A DNA stretch of 64,000 bases from Paragyromitra xinjiangensis. Its lineage: Eukaryota; Ascomycota; Pezizomycetes; Pezizales; Discinaceae. The stretch is from positions 930,001 to 994,000 of the forward strand of contig JBCAMK010000019.1 in NCBI GenBank assembly GCA_038503065.1, given 5' to 3'. The notes below the pieces were generated by a model. It had not been told where the DNA came from. It worked only from the letters and a program-made list of their open reading frames with translations, and did no database searches. The position numbers and the translations under genes are program-made. Shown in pieces: positions 10,601 to 21,800 of the stretch (within the stretch, counting starts at the first letter, position 1; every line of letters starts with the position of its first letter).

Positions 10601-11330
10601 TCACATCCGATATGGCATTGAAACACAAAGCTTCTCACATCAGTGTAACATCGCACACCACGCCGAAAACGAAGATGCAGAAATTCATGGCATACAAGAA
10701 GCCACTCATCTACTCATCAACCACATCATTTATCCCGCCCCAGTCTTCCTTTGCGTAGACAACCAAAACGCCCTACTGGCGCTAACAGGCGCAACCACAG
10801 CCAATAGGGAATACCTCTGGCATACCCTCACCAGCATACAAACCCTACAATCAATCGGCTGCCAAGTGATAGGCAAATGGACCCCATCACACACAAACAT
10901 CAAGGGTAACGAAATGGCAGATCGCTTAGCCAAAGAAGCCTACCATTCACCATCATGCAAATGGACGCGAACCACATTGAACTGGCTATCCCTCCAACCA
11001 CGCAAAATCCTACATCAAAAATGGATTCCCCCACATCCTTATTCCAAACGATTAAATCCAAAAATCGCTCAGTTGCCTTTATACCGCGCAAAAAGAATCT
11101 GGAAAGCCAGAAACGAACTTTCCAAAGCCGATCACCTACCGGGGCAACCCCCCACCATCTGTCAATGCGGAGAAGAAGACTCCACCAAACACCGCATTCT
11201 TTTCTGCCCACTTTACACTACAGAAAGAGCATTATTTTTTGAACAACGGGATATTAAATGGGATTTTCTTTTTGGAAATGATTTAAATATTGCGAATTGT
11301 TTTTCTTTTATGGACGCGCTTGATATTTGA
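7644..11330 (+). CDS. LINE B ORF2: endonuclease, reverse transcriptase, RNase H
   Basis: A 1228-residue intact protein. The AP-like endonuclease occupies about 1-225 (Gln-Asp-Pro-Trp near 38, Gly-Asp-Phe-Asn-Leu-His-His with Asp about 133, Ser-Asp-His near 218). The reverse transcriptase covers about 420-800 (Ala-Pro-Gly-Ala-Asp-Gly, Tyr-Arg-Pro-Ile-Ser-Leu-Leu, Gly-Leu-Pro-Gln-Gly-Ser and the catalytic Tyr-Ile-Asp-Asp-Asp at about 680). RNase H runs about 965-1095 (Ser-Asp-Gly-Ser-Lys, Glu-Asp-Ala-Glu, Asp-Asn-Gln-Asn-Ala, Pro-Ser-His-Thr, Ala-Asp-Arg-Leu-Ala). A terminal CXCX7HX4C knuckle lies near 1173-1188. This is the Tad1/I-type layout. It nicks the target and reverse-transcribes the RNA. 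Its start directly follows the ORF1 stop, so it is probably translated by reinitiation. Confidence 0.95.
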   Translation: MTTKSSGIAQVQQLNCAKGMASTHSVTQHAATNKNLIALLLQDPWCLPTGLPPQIPNFTLFAPLSPNPKCVTYVKSHLNPIQKSTYFNNCLTVQIKLPNSTIDITNIYANHLPSSHNYLSTNTFLPNHIICGDFNLHHTWWYGAKTHLHFPTIDRTRPMSNLLVSWLEEQAYHLHNHPGTYTHFPRNGNNPSIIDLTLSKGIEHLAQLWESDSGLKDGSDHATITTTFVLNAHTHARPKRDIHKADWDKFHRIIQNHPIHNMPLTTKAQTTTACETLTLLLQQATEAAIPLSKPSQKSKSWWTKELTKLRKALSATNKHSRSHPTPENKLTAKNLHKKWQKEVKLAKEHHWQQRLNTSDPNTLWKTIKQSKGRIPPTNIPSLENKSEFQDKCQIFTKAFFPPNISTPQPIPPQWLQPPHTNITHELPYITTNHISKLLAKTNNNSAPGADGITYPIITQAHLADPNLIPKIFNQALLHSVMPPCWKHALITPIPKASKPDYSTPKSYRPISLLSCLGKLLEKCVAKKLEAYAITTGAINSQHTGARTSISAIDPLANLLTTAQEWLDRKIIRSKNKSGNREIRPSLLTSDIEGAFNCVIHSQMLHILQHYTFPNWITNWYKEFNNNRTISFSFNQQKENPKPFPQGLPQGSPISSIAFTIYSAALDATPSPSNLQHSSIYIDDDALLQGAFSTKFANITLQNRFMGKINRAKYLNINYSPPKTELIHFLTKTTPRKLDIPLIIPSINLEILPSQVIKSLGIHIDDKLSFLPQTDKASNRLRAITQRLSTMAKAHNLTPSNLHQLINALAIPNFLWGSPLWWTGKDNLLERIKPAYHSLARLITGLPRRTKLEKLLAEAALPPLNLLLDMHTQKYAIRILKTGPHNPAFLPLIKLLPQNQEYQGTGLKRIASLLTPLFQHSPPLENLLPPSLPIYLSSENILISSKSKEETAQEHKSWTGTLENAWLLYSDGSKAEDGTTSVAAHLIHIRYGIETQSFSHQCNIAHHAENEDAEIHGIQEATHLLINHIIYPAPVFLCVDNQNALLALTGATTANREYLWHTLTSIQTLQSIGCQVIGKWTPSHTNIKGNEMADRLAKEAYHSPSCKWTRTTLNWLSLQPRKILHQKWIPPHPYSKRLNPKIAQLPLYRAKRIWKARNELSKADHLPGQPPTICQCGEEDSTKHRILFCPLYTTERALFFEQRDIKWDFLFGNDLNIANCFSFMDALDI

Positions 11331-11449
11331 AATTGTTTTTCATATTATTATTTGTTAAGTTTTTTTTAGTTTGTTTGTTTTGTTTGTTTTTGTTTTAGGG
11401 GAAGTTTTAGCGGTGGAAGTTGAGGCGATATACTTTGTATCAGGGCCGT

Positions 11450-11475
11450 ATAAAAATAAATAAATAAATAAATAA
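11450..11475 (+). repeat. TAAA tail of LINE B
   Basis: Five to six TAAA units form the 3' terminus of LINE B, immediately before the right target duplication. Confidence 0.85.
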
Positions 11476-11891
11476 AATACACATGCGGATTAGACTGAAC
11501 TGTGCCGCGCATGTAGGACTGCAGTGTGCAGGACTATGCCGGTGGTTCATAGAGTCTAGAGTGGTCAGATTGCTAATGGAGGTGCGGCAGCTCTTGGAGC
11601 ATAGCCCCCGGAAGTACGAAAGGTCTTCCGGAGTAGAACACCAGTCCATTTGGCAATGGGACTCCGGGTCAAACCCAGTCCCCCACTAGAGCACGGCAGA
11701 GCGAGGACTGCGGAACGCAGGTGTTAAATACATCGCGAATGCTCCACCCTGCTGCTCTATTCTTCAGCGATAGTTGAGCCCTTAAGATTCTTGAGTAGTT
11801 TGCACGAAAGAATCGGATTCTGAACTTGATCTATATCCATTTCGCAACGGCCGTACACCTAGCCTACCTACCTAGGCCTACCCCCGTTACA
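11476..11891 (+). repeat. Gypsy1 5' LTR, segment 2
   Basis: It starts with the right copy of the LINE B target duplication (11476-11486) and continues the LTR to its end in CCCCCGTTACA, the inverted counterpart of the LTR start TGTAACGGG. It matches 34221-34526 plus 38262-38379 of the 3' LTR almost exactly; the last bases of the 3' LTR read CCCCCATTACA. Confidence 0.9.
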
Positions 11892-12127
11892 GTAGAATCT
11901 TAGCTCTCTACTTCACCTTCAGAATCACTTCCTGTAGCCCACCGGTACATGAGTTGGCTTTCGGTCCTCTTCAGCTGTTTGAAGAGGAAACCTTCGATTC
12001 CTGACCACATCTATTGGCAGGAAACCTACCCTGAGTGGCTGGACGAGCAGTATCTGCAAAATCACTGTTCCAGCACCAGTACAATCGAACTACCACAGCG
12101 AGCACTCCTATACCCCAAGCTACAGCA
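11892..12127 (+). other. Gypsy1 leader between LTR and gag
   Basis: The 236 bp between the 5' LTR and the gag ATG should hold the primer-binding site. No TGG-initial tRNA primer site is seen next to the LTR, so either priming differs or the site has decayed. No gene is supported here. Confidence 0.5.
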
Positions 12128-14342
12128 ATGGCATCACGTTCTGGACGATCCTCCAGCCGCAACACCCCAGCGTTAGGAGCACCCGCTCCTCCCCTTCAGA
12201 TTCAATGGGAGAAGAAGACGCTGGCGGTTGGAGATGGAGAAGATGCACAGCTAGTCAAAGCCCCAAAGACAACCCTCGAGAAGTACATCCCAGGTGTCCA
12301 GACCAACTGGACAGACCGGTCCACGGTCACCATTGCTGAGTTCTTTGAGCACTACCAAGAGCACATGAAGAGCTACATCAACAGCACGGTTGCCCAGGCA
12401 GGACATGCCTTACGGATGTTAGAGGAACGGCAGTCAGCTGAGCAAACCCTCATGAAGGATGCCATGAACTACCTGAATGATCAGGCCCAACACCTACAGC
12501 AGCGAGTGCAACACCTGCTGCTGTCAAGGGACGAACTAAGCGGAACGGAACCTATGGACCTAGATCTACCGGAGCAGGCTGCTCCACCGGACTACCTAAC
12601 CATTGTGCAGGAAGCTATCCGGAGTGGACAGCTACACATCAAGGCTCCGGAAGAAAGGGTAGGAAGGCCCAGGTCTAACACTACGTTCCCTTTAGAGTCC
12701 TTTCCCATACCACTCGCACCCCCACCTCCAGCACCACAACCTCGACGAAGAGCACGAAGCCAGGCTCCTATAGACGAGTCCTGGATGCCCCTCGGCCTTT
12801 CTGGCTGATCCAGAACACCCCTACCTCCTTCACGCGGCTACGGCTCGAGTACCTGGGGACTTGGAGGATCTCAGCGCTCTGGTGGTGGTGGTCTGCCTCC
12901 TGTAACCCCTCAGGGCACATCAGGACGGGCACCACAGAGAACACCACCTGCTAATTCACCTCTGCCCCCCTTCGACCGGCCGGCAACACCAAGGGAGGAG
13001 AATAGAGGGGAAGGAGAAGCAGCAGGCAACGGAGGAGATAATGGTGGACAAGGAGGAGGTGGAGGAGGAGGCAGAAGGGTAGGAGGAGGTGGTGGTAGGG
13101 ACCCGGATTCCAGTGATAGCGACTCTGAACCTGAGGGTGCAGATCCTAAAGCCTGGAAGAGGTACTACCATCGCAAGATGAGGAAGCAGGAGAAGAGGAT
13201 GATGGAAATGATGGCCACGATGATGGGAGCAGGAGGCGGCATGTCTAACACTGCCAGCAGGACCCAAGAACCCAAGGCACCACAGCCTGCTAAGTTCAAG
13301 GGAGAAGCCCATGATGTCAACCGTTTCCTACGCCAGTGTGAGAACGTCTTCTCGATAGAAGCATCCTCCTTCCAACAAGATGTCATGAAGATCCGTTACA
13401 CTGGCAATCTCCTGGAAGGCAACGCAGTGCTCAACTGGTATGAGGCTTACTACAACCTCATCAACCAAGGAGCAGCTGATAGGGCCGCAGGGCGTCCAGT
13501 AGTCTTGGATGCTCACTGGTTCTCTTGGGCCACCTTCACGCTTTCATTCCGGTCTTCGTTTGGGGATAGAGTCACCAGGGAAGAAGCGGTAGCTAAGTGG
13601 GATAAGCTCTCACAGACCGCCGGTATCGATGCCATCTTGGACCAGATTGTGCAGTTGATGTGGAAGACAGGCTATAGCGGTGAGGTAGTGGATGATAAAA
13701 TATCCCAAGGTCTCAACGCAGAACTAGCCCTTGATTGGGCCAAGGTAGCTGTCAAACCCGCCTCTCTCCATGAGAGGATTCAACTAGTCCGGCACATGGG
13801 TCATGTTCTTGAGAGATACAAGAAGACAAGGCCCCCGGAACGGAAGGAAGAGAAGAAGGGTGGTGGCGAGAGTAGTGGAAAGAAGAAGGGTGAGCAGAAG
13901 GGTCAGAGTACCGCTGCTACCTCTGATAGAAAGGCCGCTGGTGAGAATAAAACTCCGCCAGCGAAGAAGGATAAAGCTGTGGAGCTAAAAGGTATGTCTG
14001 AGTACTACCTTCCTTTAAGACAAGTACCTGACTGACCCGTCCGCATTCACAGGAATACCAGAGAGTATCCTGGCAGAGAGGGGTAAGGCCGACGTCTGTT
14101 TAAAGTGCGGAAAGAAGGGCCATTCATGGGGAAAGTGTTGGACTCAGGTTCCTGTGGTAGCTAGAGTAGCAGCCACGAGGAAGAGGAAGAGAGCAGAAGA
14201 GCAAGAAGCCTCTGCTGTTCCACCAGAGTCTAAGAAGGGAAAAGCAGCCGCAGTAGCGGCAGTCCATAGTCCTGTTCCTCTCAAGGCAGAACCTGAGCGA
14301 TTGTTTGTAGTAGATGAGGATAGTGATCCTGAGATCTACTAG
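12128..14342 (+). pseudogene. Gypsy1 gag, one stop and one frameshift
   Basis: Capsid/nucleocapsid gene of a chromovirus. I start it at the ATG 12128 (Met-Ala-Ser-Arg-Ser-Gly). A coiled-coil N-terminal part is followed by a TGA at 12806-12808; the same frame continues through a Gly-rich and Asp/Ser/Glu segment into the gag domain (about 13260-13830, with the Lys-Phe-Lys-Gly-Glu start and Trp-Tyr motif). Near 14030-14036 an apparent TGAC duplication shifts the frame; the next frame carries the knuckle CX2CX4HX4C (near 14105-14150) and a basic tail ending at TAG 14340. The two lesions make the full protein impossible without recoding. I think they are mutations, but the TGA and the shift lie where gag recoding sometimes occurs, so this is not certain. 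Confidence 0.8.
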
Positions 14343-14427
14343 ATAGCCGTTCATTAGTCTTAATATCATCTCGTTCATACAACAGTTGTACTGAGGAGGC
14401 CTGATAGGCCGAAATCGCTGGATCGAT

Positions 14428-17094
14428 ATGCAACTTCTCCTAGTTAATACCCAGCTCAGAACCATAATTGATACCTGCACAGAAACCTGCTCAACGATCA
14501 TTGACATCGTTGGTTGCGCTAGTATCACAGTACAAACAGTCATGTCCACAGGCTACACCCCGTACAATGACGGCATGCGTAAGACCTTGTCCGAGAGACA
14601 AAAGGCAAAGCGTCAGCGAAGCCATAGCCCTAGTGGAAACCCACCATCGAAGAGAAGACTAGAAGAACCGCCAGCACAGCCAGTACATGGTCAGAGGCCT
14701 ATACTGAAGGCTGAGTTGAACTGGAAGGTGCGGAAGCATATCAACAGGTGCCATGGTAAGTTCCTGTTTGATACTGGCTGCACCGGACCTATCCTCAGCA
14801 AGGAGTTTGTGAGGAAGGAAGGGATACCAACAGAAAAGCGTGAGGTTCCCATTCAGATGCTTGATGCCCAGGGAGACCTGATGATGGGAGCTGGCGAGTA
14901 TTTTACTGCCCCCCTAGACATGGTCATGGGCAAGCATGAGGAACTGATCCGTTGGGAGGTTGGACCTCTAGAGGGAGGCATCTCCAGGTATCTACCTATC
15001 TCATGGGCACAGAAGCACAACCCAGACATCGATTGGCATACTGGCCGCATCCATTGGCGTTCTGATTACTGCCACAAGAACTGCATCCCCACTGACGTCC
15101 ACATAGAGGTGTGCGAAGACTGGGAGATGATGGCAGAAGACCAGACCAATGTGCATCAGATTGGAGCTGCGGTTTGGCATGATGATAGCGGAGGAGATGT
15201 GAGCCTGAGGCTACCAGCGGAGTACAGGGAATGGGCGGATGTCTTCAGCAATGAGAAGAGCTCAAAGCTGCCGGAGCATGGTGCTTTCGATCACCACATC
15301 AACCTACAACCAGGAACAAAGCCACCGTTCGGGCCCTTGTATGCTTGCTCTGAATCCGAGCTTAAGGCCCTCCGGGAGTTCCTGAACAAGGCCCTACCAT
15401 CTGGAAAGATATCCAGATCCAATTCCCCCGCCGCTGCGCCTATCCTGTTCGTTCCTAAGCCTAATGGTACTCTCCGCATCTGCGTTGACTACCGGGGCCT
15501 TAACAGGATCACAGTAAAGGACAAATACCCGCTACCGCTGATGTCTGAGTTGAGGGACAGGCTGAGAACCGCTAAGGTCTTTACCAAGATTGACCTGAAG
15601 GATGGGTTCAACCTGTTGAGGATAGCCAAAGGGGACGAGTGGAAGACGGCGTTCAGGACCCGGTATGGATTGTATGAGTACAATGTCATGCCCTTCGGCC
15701 TCTGTAATGCCCCTTCGTCGTTCCAGGCTATGATCAATGAGGTGTTGCATGACCTATTGGATCTGGGCGTGATAGTATACTTAGATGATATACTTATCTA
15801 CACAGAGACAATTGGGGAGCATCAACGCCTTGTTCAGAAGGTGCTGCAGAGGCTTCGAGAGGCAAGTCTGCATGCACACATAGACAAGACCTTCTTCCAC
15901 TTGAAGGAAGTTGAGTACTTGGGATACCAGATCTCCGAGCGTGGCATCTCTATGTCTAAAGAGAAGGTCAACGCCGTGAAGGACTGGCCAGTCCCTAGGA
16001 ATGTGAAAGATGTGCAAGCCTTCTTAGGCTTTGCCAACTTCTACCGCAGGTTCATCGCCGGGTTTAGCAAGGTGTGCAAACCATTAACTGACCTGCTGAG
16101 GAAAGAAGGGAAGTGGCACTGGACCGCTGCCTGTGACAGGGCTTTCGAGGAACTCAAGCAGCTGTTCACCAGCGAGCCTATCTTGGTCCACTTCCACCCA
16201 CAGAGACGCACAGTTGTAGAGACTGATGCTTCTGACTTTGCAAAGGGAGCTGTGATGTCCCAGTATGGCGAGGATGGCAAACTGCATCCTGTTGCTTTCT
16301 ATAGCAAGAAGCACTCGCCAGCTGAGATCAACTATGACATCCATGACAAGGAAATGGGTGCCATAGTAGCTGCGTTCCGGGAATGGGAGCACCTTCTTAA
16401 GTCCGTTGAGGGAGAGGTTGTGGTCTTCACCGATCATAAGAACCTAGAGTACTTCAACAGTACTAAGGTTTTGACCCGCCGGTAGGCCAGATGGGCTGAG
16501 GACCTGGCGGGGTTTGATTTCAAGGTCATCTACAGACCCGGTGAGTGGAATGGCAAGCCTGATGTCCTATCTAGATGTTGGGATCACCGTCTGGGAGAGG
16601 GAGGTGAACCTGCTGCTCCACAGCCGCAGTTGTTTTTCCGTCCTGGACAGCTTGTCATGAACTCAGCCAGACTCAGTGCTGTGAGAGTTCACCAGCTGCA
16701 ATCGCCGTTCCTGCAGAAGCTGAAAGATGCGTCGTTGGGAGATGAGCAGTGGCAAGGGATCCGTAAGGCTTTGGAGGAGAAGAAGACTGGACTCGACCAG
16801 GCGTTGTCCCTTTCCGAGGGACTGGTGTTCTTCAAGAACCGCTGGTATGTCCCGGAAGGCAGAGACCTCCGGCAAGAGATCTTCTCTGAGAACCATGATA
16901 GCAGGATTGCTGGGCACTTTGGGCAGTACAAGACCGCTGAGAGGATCAAGGCGAACTTCTACTGGCCCAACATGGACAAGGACATAGAGGAATACGTCCG
17001 CAGCTGTGATAGCTGTCAGAGGAATAAGACAGCTCGCCATAAGAAGTATGGAGAGCTGCTTCCCTTGGAGATTCCCTATCGCCCTTGGGCCTCA
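14428..17094 (+). pseudogene. Gypsy1 pol, part 1: protease, RT, RNase H, integrase N-terminus
   Basis: The reading frame opens at ATG 14428, 85 bp after gag and in another frame. It encodes an aspartic protease (Phe-Asp-Thr-Gly near residue 115), a reverse transcriptase (Phe-Val-Pro-Lys-Pro-Asn-Gly, then Tyr-Leu-Asp-Asp-Ile-Leu-Ile near 450) and a Ty3-type RNase H (Thr-Asp-Ala-Ser-Asp, Thr-Asp-His-Lys-Asn-Leu). A TAG at 16483-16485 replaces a Gln codon, and the frame then continues into the integrase HHCC zinc finger (His-X-His and Cys-X2-Cys near 16890-17030). At 17094 it is interrupted by the D/D'/D'' cluster and resumes at 26985 in frame, rebuilding the Pro-Trp-Ala-Ser-Ile-Ser-Met-Asp block. 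One nonsense codon and the insertions inactivate it. Confidence 0.92.
17085..17094. repeat. Target duplication TTGGGCCTCA, copy 1
   Basis: First of four copies (17085, 22806, 24892, 26975) that bound the three tandem elements. The first two to four bases may overlap the GAAATTG tail repeats, so the minimal duplication is GGGCCTCA. Confidence 0.88.
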
Positions 17095-17132
17095 TCCTGC
17101 ACGCGAAAAAGATCCCTGCAAAACTCCAAAAG

Positions 17133-17156
17133 CTACGTTGCAACGGCGTTACACAC
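17133..17156 (+). promoter_or_regulatory. LINE 5' box of D (putative promoter element)
   Basis: The words CTACGTTGCAAC and GGCGTTACACAC are shared with D' (about 22854) and D'' (about 24940) and, in reverse orientation, with H (about 44727-44750), F (about 50459-50482) and G (about 56190-56213). A role in transcription or in RNP assembly is inferred only from conservation. Confidence 0.45.
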
Positions 17157-17405
17157 TGCAAAAAGTCTCTAAATCTTCGGCTTCATTTCTCACCACTTCC
17201 CCGCACTCGCAATCTTTCATCGGGCGCATTGCCCCAACTCATCCTGGATCCGCCCCAAACTCCTCCCAGGAGATCCCGCACACCCTCCCCATCCCCTGTG
17301 AAGCTGGTGACCTTTGGCACCAACTTCACCCTCCCCCTCATCGGCAAGAAACGCACCCTTTCCAACCCCTCACCAGCCCCCGCCCGCTCAGGATCACCAA
17401 CTAAA

Positions 17406-18818
17406 ATGGCGACCCCTGGACCCTCCACTGGACAATCTCTCTTTGCTTCAGCAGCTCCTGCTGGACCCTCCACCGATTCCCAGTACATCGACGAAGCTCT
17501 AATGCAGGAGCTCCCCGATGACTCCACTCCCAACTGGCTCAGAGACTTCAACAAGCATGAGGACTACATGCCCGACGTAGACACAGAAGATTCTACTGAA
17601 CAATACCTTGCCTGGCTCTCCAAATCCAGTTTCGCCCGTCTTCACTCCCAAGTGGAGGAAAACAACACCCACCTCCTTGCAAAAGTCGCCATGCAGGAGA
17701 ACGACATCCTTAGACTCACGGATCAAACCAAGATCCTCCAGGAAATGGTTGGAAAACTTTCCACCACCCTCAACAACATGGCCAGGTCCCTTCAAACCAT
17801 CGACAAGAACACCAGCCAACCCACTCGCACCCCGGCACCAGCCAACAACCAGCAGCAAAAACCACCTGCACAAAAACCCCAAACCCCCCTCCTCAACGAC
17901 GGAAAGCCCATGACATATGCACAAGCTGCAAATGCACCCGCAGCCCCCTTCACCAAAGTCAACAAGGGTAAAAAGAAGAAGGCCCTCCCTCCCAAGCTCT
18001 TCCAACCCCAATTCACCACCATCAACCGTCAAATCATCTTGGAAACCTCCGCCGACATTCCACCATCAGTTGAAACTTCTTCCCTCCTAACCGCAATAAA
18101 CAAGGAGCTCGCTCCACGTAACACTTCCATCCTCATGTGCACTAAAACCGCCAGGCACAACTTTGTTCTAACCACCCGCCCTGATGAATCTGCCGAACAA
18201 ATTTGCCAAGCTTATCAGAAGGAAATTGAGATGGCATGCGCCCTGCTTAAGGTCCCCCTCGGCGAAGCCAGACCAAACTCCAAGTGGTCTAAATTCATCA
18301 TTCACGGCATCCCCACCAAAGCAACAATGGCAGAAGTCACAGAACAAATGACCATTTCCGTACCTACTTTCACCCTTGCCCAAACCCCCCGCTGACTCAC
18401 AACTCCAGAAGCTAGAGCCAACAAAACCCATTCAGCAATCGTCATCGCCCTACCACAGAAATTCACCATGGAAACACTCGGCCTCTCACAAATCCCCCTC
18501 TTCAACTCCTTCTGTCGAGTACAGGAATACATTGCCGTTTCCCCTACCACACAATGCAGAAGGTGCCAAGAATATGGTCACCATCAACAAACATGCAAGA
18601 AGGACTTCAAATGCGCAGTATGTGCGGAAGCCCACGAAACATTCAAGCACCCCTGTACCACCTCCGGATGCCCAGCAGGCACCAAATGCACTCACCCCCC
18701 AATCCGCTGCGCCAACTGCAATCAAGGACATAAAGCCTATGAACGCAAAGTCTGCATCGCCTACACAAAGCTCACCGAGAGCCTCAAATCCTCCCGAATT
18801 AACACCAACACTGCTTAA
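17406..18818 (+). pseudogene. LINE D ORF1 with one premature TGA
   Basis: It starts at ATG 17406 (context AAAATGG), aligned with the starts of F and G. It has an acidic segment, a coiled coil (near residues 75-130), a Pro/Gln linker, an RRM-like region and then Ala-Gln-Thr-Pro-Arg, where the expected Trp codon of the Arg-Trp-Leu-Thr block is TGA (18393-18395). The same frame then runs uninterrupted through all three zinc knuckles to TAA 18816-18818. A single TGG to TGA change is the only lesion seen. The stop overlaps the ORF2 ATG as TAATG. Without the knuckles the truncated product would probably not bind RNA well. Confidence 0.9.
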
Positions 18819-21800
18819 TGCAGCCACACCCAATTTCATCAGGCATAGCCATAGTGCAGCAACTGAACTGCGCCAAAGGACAGGCCTCTACTCTTTCAGT
18901 AATTCGGGACATTGATTCATCAAATAATATTCTTATCCAAATGCTACAGGAACCTTGGGTAGACCATAATGGCCTACCTCCAGCAGCAAGCAACTTCGAC
19001 ATATATTTTCCTTGTGTTTTTCCTAAAGTCGTCATTTATATTCGAAAAAATCTCAACATAAAAACGACAGTCACACTTAAACCGAATCCAAATATGATTG
19101 CGGTCATCCTTCAAACTGCACACACCAAATTGGAAGTTTGCAACTTATATCTTCAACCACGCACCAATGATAACCATTATCTTCCATTATTATCACATTC
19201 TTTTCACACAAATTCTATTTTAGCGGGAGACTTCAATCTACACCACCCGTGGTGGTATGGAGAAGAAGCCGAAACCTCCCATCGATATTTTTCCAGGCAT
19301 TTACACCTTACAGAAACAGTAACAGAATGGCTAGAGGAAAACAATTTCAGACTCCTCAACAAACCAGGCACATTCACACACTTCCCGCGAAATGGAAACT
19401 CCCCCTCCATTATTGACCTAACCTTCGTTAGAGGCCTTACAGACATACTAGGTCCATGGTCAGCACCTGCCACGGACGACCACAACTCTGACCATATCAC
19501 ATTGAAAACCGTCTTATATCTACACCCCCCCTCCTATTCACCCCGACTCCTCTATTCCAAAACTAATTGGCCCACTTTCCACAAGACCATACAAGATGGA
19601 ATCATCCCCTTCGACTACAGCAACACACAGGCAACTGAAACCACTCTCGACCACATCGAGAGCTTAATTAACAAAGCCATTCAAAATGCAGTCCCCTTCT
19701 CCAAACTCAAAACACAAGCCAAAGCCTGGTGGACACCTCACCTCTCCACTCTCAAGCGCAAACTAGCCTGGCTAGAAAAACAGCGACGAAAACCAAATTC
19801 CCCACCCATCATCCGACACCAAGCCAATGAAACGAGACGCATCTGGAAAGCCGAAATTATCCAAGCAAAATGGAATCACTGGCACCTCACTCTCAAAGGC
19901 ATGAACCCAAGCGCGGCATGGAATTTACTAAATAAATCCTCCGCCCGCAACAAATCCACAATCCCAGCCATACAAAACAACACAACCAATGAAGACATCG
20001 GGGCATCATTCCGCCAAACCTTCTTCCCTCCCCAAAACGAACCTCCACCCCTCCCGAATGATTTCCTACCTCCCCCCCTCATAGATACCAGCGAACACAC
20101 ACACATCATCACATCTCAGGAAATAGAAAATCTACTCCAACATTCCAACATGCGTACAGCAGTGGGAGCGGACGGCTTCAACTACCTCACCCTTAGGGAG
20201 GTACACAGAGCCCGACCAGCACTCCTTGTCGCCCTATTCAATAATCTCCTACAGTCAGGCCATATGCCCGACAGATGGAAAATCACACATTGCGTCCCCA
20301 TTCCTAAATCGAACAAGGCAGACTACTCGGATCCCAAAAGCTATCGCCCGGTATCCCTACTATCTTGCCTAGGGAAACTTCTTGAAAAAATAGTAGCAAA
20401 AAGTCTGGAACGGTATGCCACCCTCAACGGAGCTATCCGACAACACCACACAGGAGCCAGAACGGGCATATCTGCCATCGATTCACTCCATCTGATACTC
20501 ACTCCCACACAAAAACAACTCCTCATACCAATCACCAACAATGATCGAAAAACCCAGCGCCTACCTCCCCGACCCACCCTCCTAGCAACAGATATAGATG
20601 GAGCCTTCAATTGCGTCTCTCATCCCCATCTAATCCAAATCCTCCAACATTATCGATTTCCAAACTGGTGCATCAAATGGATGTCCAGCTTCACTTCCAA
20701 TCGAACCCTCGCCTTCAGAATAAATGGCAATCTGGAACCACCTCTCCCACTCAAAATCGGCCTTCCCCAAGGATCACCACTTTCATCAATCACATTCGTT
20801 ATCTACGCAGCCGCATTGGACTGCCCAAATGCCCCCACTAACGAATTGTCTACCATATACATTGATGACGACACTGCACTACAACTTGCAAAAACTCCGC
20901 TATATGCCACGAAGAGGCTAACCGAAAGACACAAAGCCAAAACCCAAAGGGCAAACTTCCTCAACATATCCTTTTCCGAGTCCAAAACCGAGCTGCTCCA
21001 CCTAATTCCTTCCAGCAGCAGCCTATCAATAAAACAAAGCATATATCTTTTCGACAAAACCATCGACCCATCTCCTCAAATCAAGGTCCTAGGCATTACA
21101 CTGGACCAAAGATTGAACTTTCACACACACTGCCAGAAAGCAGCCTCCAGACTACGAACATCGCTATATTTAGTCAACAACCTCGTAAAGAGCAAGGGCC
21201 CAACACCACACCTCCTACATCAATTGGCCCTCACCATCATCCTCCCAGCAGCCCTGTTTGGCTCAGAGGTTTGGTGGACTGGCACTTCAGACATTCTTAA
21301 TCGACTTAATCCCCCATACCATAGGGTTGCCCGACTCATAACCGGCCTCCCCAAATTCACCCCCATCAATAAACTCCTGCCAGAGGCAGGACTGCCCCCC
21401 CTCAACTTATTACTGGATATGCGCACACAACTTTACGCAATACGCATCCTACGCAATCCCAATAACCCCCTTCACCACATTCTACAACAATACATACAAC
21501 ACAATAAATTCACAGGCACAGGCCTACAAAGAGTTGGCAACGTTCTTTCTAAACTCCTCCAAGGACCCCCACTCGAAGCCCTCCCCCTCCCCGCACACCC
21601 ATATCTTCCTCATAACAACATCCACATAGTGGGCACCAAACAATCGGCGACCCTATCCCACAAAGATTGGATAAATTCCCTCTCCAATGCCTGGGTAGTC
21701 TATTCGGACGGATCTAAATCCGAAACAGGCACCACCGCAGCAGGCTGGAACATACAACACATCTTTGCCGGAACAACCCTCCAGTCACACTCAGGCAACT

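Larger units (their letters stand above)
5905..11475 (+). mobile_element. LINE B, complete Tad1-like element
   Basis: A 5.57-kb complete LINE inserted in gypsy1's 5' LTR between 11-bp duplications. It has a 5' UTR of about 305 bp, ORF1, ORF2, a 145-bp 3' UTR, a terminal hairpin (ATAC, TTT, GTAT at 11430-11440) and a TAAA tail. Both ORFs are open, so this copy could be autonomous. It is opposite in orientation to LINEs A and C although its proteins are their nearest relatives in the window. Confidence 0.92.

Noticed and set aside
11892..11930. A tRNA primer-binding site after the 5' LTR
   Set aside because: No TGG-initial stretch complementary to a tRNA 3' end adjoins the LTR.
12806..12808. 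Programmed stop-codon readthrough in gag
   Set aside because: Possible, but a frameshift follows in the same gene and a stop interrupts pol, so simple decay is more economical.
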